Shown here piece by piece: positions 57,991 through 64,000 of a DNA stretch of 64,000 nt (positions are counted from its first letter, which is position 1; every line of letters starts with the position of its first letter). Both the position numbers and the translations under genes were made by a program. The DNA is taken from contig CM076194.1 of NCBI GenBank assembly GCA_038277395.1, positions 175,866,467 to 175,930,466 on the forward strand, written 5' to 3'. This stretch comes from Dryocosmus kuriphilus (Eukaryota; Arthropoda; Insecta; Hymenoptera; Cynipidae). Below the pieces are notes generated by a model. The model saw only the letters and a list, made by a program, of their open reading frames with translations, was not told the DNA's origin and searched no databases.

Positions 57991-58293
57991 TTAATATAAA
58001 CAAGTTTTGAGAAAGCTCGTGCATCCAAGTTGGACAACAGAATTATCTGTGCTAAAATCAAATAAGAAATATTGAATTAGTTACTCAGAAGCACTTCCAA
58101 GGGTTAAAAATTTCATTATTTATCGGTCGGAAAAAAGTTATAAACGCTGTGCAGTAGGCCATTTGTAAATATAGGTTAGGATTTCATAGTTCTCCCAATA
58201 TTTGGACAAATAATTCAGATTTGTAAAATAGGTTTAGTTTTCGATTATTACTGACAAACGCATTACTTAAAACACTTTAAATCTATCTTATAA
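57991..58293. other. Unassigned spacer
   Basis: About 300 bases of A+T-rich unique-looking sequence with no ORF, repeat or element recognised. Confidence 0.5.
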
Positions 58294-58905
58294 CATTTTA
58301 GAGATATGCTGTAATATTTTTTTTTAAAGAATTTCATACAAAGTAAGACTTACGTTGGTCAGTCTTTGACTTTATCAACAAATTGAATTTTTATTTCAGA
58401 GAAGCTATAGGATAAGAGTTCATAGAAAATATATTTGAAACAAAGAAGAGTTTGATATATTATAATTTCAGGATTAAATAATTAATACTTGCTTCAGAAT
58501 ACTTTTCGTCTCTTTTGTCCATGGGGTTTTTTTTTTATTCTCTTTCATTAGAAAAAAACTTTGCATACATATGATATATCAACAGAGGCTAATACATGTC
58601 AGGAATCTGCATTAGCGAACGAGGAAAATGCCGGCGTCGGTAAATGAGGCATGTGCAGATGATTTCCCGTACAGAGATTAAAGGAACCGCCATTACTTAT
58701 TGTTGCCTACATGTAGGTTAGAATTTAAGAATATATTTTAAATTATATATATATATATATATATCTACGAGATGATGATGCAATAAATAATCTGAAAATA
58801 TCCATTTCGACTTTCTTATTTAGTATATTTAGATTTACCTTAATATTAGAAAGCTGTGTATTTAAATAGAGTTAAGAAAAAAGAAGCATGCGTAAAGTTG
58901 TTTTT
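58294..58905 (-). repeat. Right arm of the ~10-kb inverted repeat
   Basis: Reverse complement of 48999-49597. Shared marks: TTGGTCAGTCTTTGACTTTA, CTTTGCATACATATG, GATGATGATGCAATAAA and the outer end GAAGCATGCGTAAAG. Confidence 0.88.
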
Positions 58906-61190
58906 GTTTTATTTTATTTTGTTTATTTTATTTCTTTTTTTATTTTCGTTTTACTTTTATTTTGTTTTGCTTTGTTTTTATTTTGCTCTATTTTATTTTA
59001 TTTTATTTTGTTTTATTTTCCTTTTCTTTTTTCTCATTTCGTTTTTATTTATTTTATTTATTTTACATATTTTATTGATCATATTTGTCTTATTTATATT
59101 ATTTATTTTTTTAATTTTATTTATCTTATTTATTTTATTTACCTTATTTATCTTATTCACGTTCATTATTTTATTTATTTAATTTATTTCATTTATATAA
59201 TTTATTTCATTTATTTCATTTATATCATTTATTTCATTTATTTCATTTATTTCGTTTATTTTATTTTTCCATTTATTTTATTCATTTCATTCATTTTATT
59301 AATCTTCTAATTTTATTTTAATTTATTTATTTTATTTATACTTTTTGTTTTATTTTCCTTTTATTTTATTTACTTTATTTGTTCAATTGATTTTATTTGT
59401 TCAATTTATTTTATTTATTTCATTTATTTTATTTGTCTTATTTATTTTACTTATTTTCTTTATTTTTTATTTATCTTATTTATTTTATTTTATTTATTTA
59501 TTTTATTTATTTCATTTATTTTTTTTTTATTTTCTTTATTTTCTTTATTTTATTTATTCTATTTATTTTATTTATTTTAAATATTTTATTTATTTTATTT
59601 ACCTTATTCATTTTATTTAACTTATTTATTTTATTTATTTCATTTATTTTATTTATTTCATCTTTTTTATTTATTTTATTTATCTTATTTATCTTATTTA
59701 TGTTATTTATTTTATTTATTTCATTTACTTAATTTATTTCATTTATTTCGTTTACTTTGTTTATTTTATTTTTCCATTTATTTTATTCATTTCATTCATT
59801 TTAATAATCTTTTAATTTTATTTAATTTATTTATTCTTTTTATTTTATTTTTATTTATTTCCTTTACTTTTCTATTTTATTTATTTTATTTACTTTATTT
59901 ATTTTATTTATTCTTTTTACTTTATTTACTTTATTTAGTATATTTATCTTATTTATTTTATTTATTTACTTTATTTATTCAATTTATATTATTTATTTCA
60001 TTTATTTTATTTATCTTATTTATCTTATTTATTTTATTTTATTTATTTCATTTATTTCATTTATATAATTTCTTTCACTTATTTCATTTATTTCGTTTAT
60101 TTTATTTTTCCATTAATTTTATTCACTTCATTTATTTTATTAATCTTTTAATTTTATTTAATTTATTTATTTTATTAATTCTTTTTGTTTTATTTTCCTT
60201 TATTTTATTTACTTTATTTATTCAATTGATTTTATTTCTTCAATTTTTTTTATTTGTTTCATTTATCTTATCTATTTTATTTTACTAATTTTATTTATTT
60301 CATTTATATTTTTTATTTTATTTATTTTGTTTACTTTATTTACTTTATTTAGTATATTTATTTAATTTATTTAATTTATTTAATTTATTTATTCAATTAA
60401 TTTTTTTATTTCATTTATTTTATTTACTTTATTTATCTGATTTATCTTATTTATGTTATTTATTTATTTTATTTATTTTTTATTTTATTTATTTCATTTA
60501 TTTTTCGTTTACATAATTTATTTCACTTATTTCATTTATATCATTTATTTCGTTTATTTTATTTTTTTATTTTTCCATTTATTTTATTCATTTCATTTAT
60601 TTTATTAATCTTTTAATTTTATTTAATTTATTTATTTTATTAATTCTTTTTGTTTTATTTTCCTTTTATATTGTTTACTTTATTTATTCAATTGATTTTA
60701 TTTCTTCAATTTATTTTATTTATTTCATTTTATTTATTTATTTATTCTTTTTATTTTTCTTGGACTTTATTTACTTTACTCATCCAATTTACTTTATTTA
60801 TTTTATTTATTTCATTTATTTTATTTATCTTATCTATTTTATTTTATTAATTTTATTTATTTCATTTATATTTTTTATTTTTTTTTTATTTTATTTATTC
60901 TATTTGTTTTATTTATTTTATTCATTTCATTTATTTTATTTATTTCATTTATTTTATTTACTTTATTTATCTTATTTATTTTATTTTATTTATTTGTTTT
61001 ATTTACTTCATTTATTTAATTTATTTTCTTTATTTTATTTTATCTTATTTATTTTATTTATTCTTTTTATTTTATTTTCCTTTTATTTTATTTACTTTAT
61101 TTATTCAAGTTTTTTTATTCATTTAATTTATTTTATTTGTTTATTTTGTTGTCCTTTTATTTTATTTACTTTATTTATTCAATTTATTTT
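58906..61190. repeat. T-rich array (inverted polarity)
   Basis: TTTATTTTATTTATTTCATT words: the reverse complement of the arrays left of 49 kb. A longer unit marked by ATTTTTCCATTTATTTTATT recurs near 59264, 59769, 60105 and 60570. No gene. Confidence 0.9.
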
Positions 61191-61756
61191 GGGACTTCCG
61201 TTTCCGGTACCGATCGCGAGAGAACTTTTTTGTTTCAAGTGTTGGTTTTTTGTCTTTGGGGTGATAAAGATAAGTGTTTTTGGAGATAGAAAGGGGGTCA
61301 GTACGGCGATCGGGTGTGGGGGAAGAAGGGAGAGTGAAGGCAAATGTTTTAAGGGTGGAGGTGGGTTGTGTGAAGTGGAAAACAGAAAGGTGTGAGCGAT
61401 TGAGGTTAGGTATAGTGCAAATAGACGCTTGACAAGGGGGGCAAGAGGTAGTAGCTCAAGGCGGGATACGTCGCGAAGCATTGGGTAAGGTAGGATGACG
61501 ACGGTGGGAGGTCCGCCAGTTAAGGCCAGAGGGCAACAGCTAACGGATGAACGCAGAAAACAGCAAGCGATAGGAGAAGCGGGAGTTCATGTGAATGAAA
61601 GCGTAGCGAGTGGGGATTATTGAGAAGCTGAGCGTAGTGACAGTACCGGGGAGGAAGGGGCCATGACGCTGGCCAGAGAGGGGGATGTCAGCCTGAAACT
61701 TACTGCACTGTAACAGGCTGAACAGCGTTGGCGCAAGAGATAGGCATTACGGAGGA

Positions 61757-62653
61757 ATGCTGAAAAAATTGGAAGCCCTCATAAAAGGTTTTAGAGAGGA
61801 AACAAGGCAGAGATTGGATGACATGAATAGGAAGGGAAATGACGTAAGGGTGGAAGTGAGAAAAGTAAGAGAAAAATGGGAAGAGTGGGATAAAGTAAGG
61901 AGAGAAGAGAAAGACAAGGTATGGGAGAAATTAGAGAGTATAGAGAATGGACAAAGAGAGTTTGACGAACAGAGGAAAGATGAGATAAAACAGTTTGAAG
62001 AACGGGTAAGCAAACTAGAAATCAGGAACGATCATATAGGGAAGGAAACAGAGAGGATGGAAGTAATAAAAGGGAGTGATGAGAACATGCTAAATGTGAA
62101 TCAAAGATTGAAGACGAGATTGCGTGAGATTGAAAGAAGACTGGAAGGGGAAGAAAGGGCAAAGAGGAAAAATAATATCATAGTTAAGGGTTTGAAAGTG
62201 GAGAGTGAAACAGGAGAACCGGAAATAAAAAATCTGATAAGAGATATTGGAATACATGTAAAGCTAGAAGGAGTTAAGAGAATAGGTGGGGCGAAGGAAG
62301 GAAAAGAAGGAATGTTTCTAGTAAAAATATGAAATGAGGATGAGAAAAAGAAAATAATGCAGAAGAAAAAGTTATTGAGGGGAAGAAGGGAAAGAATAGA
62401 AGAAGACTTGACATGGAAGGAGAGAAAAAATAGGTGGCAAATAGATCAAAGGGCATGGGTTGAGAGGAAAAAGGGAGCCAGAGTAAGGACTGGAAAAGAT
62501 AGGATGTGGGTAAATGGAGAGGTGTGGACATGGGATGAGAAAGTTGAAGAACTGAAGGAAGATAGAGAAGTGACAGAGAAGGGTAGGAGAAACGATATAA
62601 ATAACGAGGAACCTGGGACGACGGGGGGGTTTACACACAGAAAAAGGAACTAA
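61757..62653 (+). pseudogene. A5 ORF1: coiled-coil, RRM and C-terminal domain
   Basis: Open in one frame except for a TGA at 62330-62332. It contains the coiled coil (61760-62150), the RRM-like KRKNNIIVKGLKVESETG (about 62167) and the C-terminal domain EDLTWKERKNRW ... RVRTGKDRMWVN. The N-terminus is broken: ATG 61495 opens about 45 codons, then a stop. It ends AACTAA with ORF2 open in another frame across the stop. Confidence 0.82.
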
Positions 62654-62689
62654 GGGAAGGAAGAATGTAGAAAAAGACAAAAAGAGAGA

Positions 62690-64000
62690 TGTAAAGGTAG
62701 CATTTTGGAATGTGTCAGGATTAAAGGTCAAAGATACAGGATTCTGGGAAGAAGTGAAAAAGTGGGATGTGACAATGATGAGTGAAACGTGGATGGTTGA
62801 AAAGGACTGGAAAGACATGAAAAAAAGGTTACCGAGAGGATATATATGGGAGATACAAGGAGCAAGAAAGGAAAACGTGAAAGGGAGAGGAATGGGTGGA
62901 ATGTTGTCAGGGGTAAGAAAGGAATTGGTAGTAGAGGAGGAATAATGTGAGAATGCGGAAGAAAAAGAGGGAACAATGGTGCAAAAAATAAGAGTGGGAA
63001 AGGTAAGAGTGAACATTGTGTGCGTATATAGCAGAAGGGGAGAATAAGATGGATGGAATGTAATAAGAAGGTGGACAGAGCAGAAAGAGGGGGATTTGGT
63101 GTTAATTGGAGGGGACCTGAATGCTTGGACTGGAGAACAAGGGGGAGAGATGTGGGAATAAGAAAATGAGATATTTATGAGAAACTCGAGGCACAGGGAA
63201 ACAAATCGGGAGGGGAAATGCTTCTAGACCTGATAGTAGAAGCCGGGTGGTTCATATGTAATGCGAATACAAGAAGGGTTGAAGAGGGAGAGTTTAAGTT
63301 TACAGGTAAATGAGACACGGTAATCGACTACATTATAGCAAAAGAAAGAATCAGGAAGTTTGTGGTTAAAATGAAAGTAGGGAAGGAGATAGGGTCCGAA
63401 CACTTCCCTGTGATAGCGACATTAAAAGGGGGAGGCTCAAATGTGGGGAAATAAAATTGAAAATGGGGAGATGGGGGCTCAACTATTTAGTCAATAGGAA
63501 CCTAGGTCAGAAGAAAGAGAAACTGGCCGCAATATTTGTAGACTTGAAGGCAGCGTTTGACTCGGTCAATAGAAGGGTGCTTTGGAAGGCCTTGAAAGAA
63601 AGAGAAATAGAAGAAAGTATGGTAAAGAGGATAAAAGAAATATTTATAGAATCTAGGATGAAGGTAAGAATAGGAAAAAAAAGGAGAGGACTTTTGGACG
63701 GGAAGGGGTCTGAGGCAGGGATGTCCGCTGAGCCCGCTAATGTTCAGTATTCTTTTGGCAGATTTAGAGAAAAAACTGGAAAGGAAAGGAAAAGGGGGAA
63801 CGAAACTGGGAAATGGCAAGCTATATTCGCTAGTATACGCCGACGATATAGCGTTAGTAGCAGATGATGAAAGAGGGATGAGTTTAATGATGAGAATATT
63901 TGAAGAGTATGTAAGAGAGAAAGATTTAACGGTGAATGTGAAGAAAACTAAGATGGTGTGTTTTAGAAAGACAAAGTGTAGAATAGAGTATGAATGGAAG
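62690..64000 (+). pseudogene. A5 ORF2: endonuclease fused to RT by deletion
   Basis: Endonuclease: AFWNVSGLK near 62702, MMSETWMVEKDW near 62775, GGDLNAWTGEQGG near 63110, SEHFPVIAT near 63400 (Glu variant). Stops interrupt it near 62945, 63160 and 63310. After the deletion junction (KMGRWG then LNYLVNRN) RT continues with FVDLKAAFDS near 63530, a frameshift near 63690 and VYADDIALVADDERG near 63835. Cut by the window end. Confidence 0.87.

Larger units (their letters stand above)
61191..64000 (+). mobile_element. Family A LINE copy A5, internally deleted, runs off the window
   Basis: Starts GGGACTTCCGTTTCCGGTACC, matching the A2 start, directly after the T-rich array. It has a 5' UTR, ORF1 and ORF2. 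An internal deletion of about 0.9 kb at 63475 (relative to A2 about 21095-21998) joins the endonuclease C-terminus to RT. The 3' end is outside the window. Confidence 0.9.

Noticed and set aside
48999..58905. A Polinton/Maverick-type transposon with 600-bp TIRs
   Set aside because: No DNA polymerase B, integrase or capsid genes inside, and the flanking arrays are themselves inverted, which a simple insertion does not explain.

Overview
The window looks like an intergenic or heterochromatic stretch of an insect genome, possibly hymenopteran (a weak guess from the style of the retroelements, not proven). I found no intact host gene. Nearly everything is repeat: A+T-rich satellite-like arrays, non-LTR retrotransposons, two env-bearing Ty3/Gypsy (errantivirus-like) elements and a Helitron. 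Many reading frames are broken by single-base indels, often next to homopolymers, so some breaks may be sequencing errors and not true decay.

Layout. From 1 to about 49,000 the backbone is an A-rich array on the + strand (variants of AAATAAAATAAATGAAATA with a longer-period structure). Five larger copies of one LINE family (here A1 to A5) and two short 3' stubs sit in these arrays. A1 to A4 and both stubs lie on the minus strand, and A5 lies on the plus strand inside a T-rich array. A related second family (B, 15,647-18,091) has the opposite polarity. Target-site duplications made of array sequence flank A1 (17 bp), A2 (12 bp), A3 (12 bp) and one stub (15 bp). Family A ends in a conserved stem-loop followed by a TATAAAYAAA-like tail. 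A4 is joined head-to-head to another 3'-end copy (47,897-48,641).

Two LTR elements have landed in the arrays. LTR-1 (6,822-14,473) has almost identical 252/253-bp LTRs, a 4-bp target duplication and gag, pol and env, with frameshifts. LTR-2 (28,567-44,353) has 1.6-1.75-kb LTRs and a decayed gag-pol. It also has an RNase H1-like ORF between pol and env, and a long env ORF broken by one stop. The pol-encoded RNase H of LTR-2 has lost catalytic positions, while the extra RNase H1-like domain keeps all four.

From about 49,000 to 58,900 there is a ~10-kb structure bounded by ~600-bp inverted arms. The array polarity flips across it: A-rich to the left, T-rich from 58,906 to 61,190. Inside lie two LINE copies that carry only an ORF1-like gag, a zinc-finger ORF, a 350-bp foldback element, a (TCC)n-bearing tandem repeat, and a Helitron (54,920-57,739). 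The Helitron carries a Pif1-helicase remnant and, on the opposite strand, what looks like a captured spliced gene fragment. A5 starts at 61,191 and runs off the window end.
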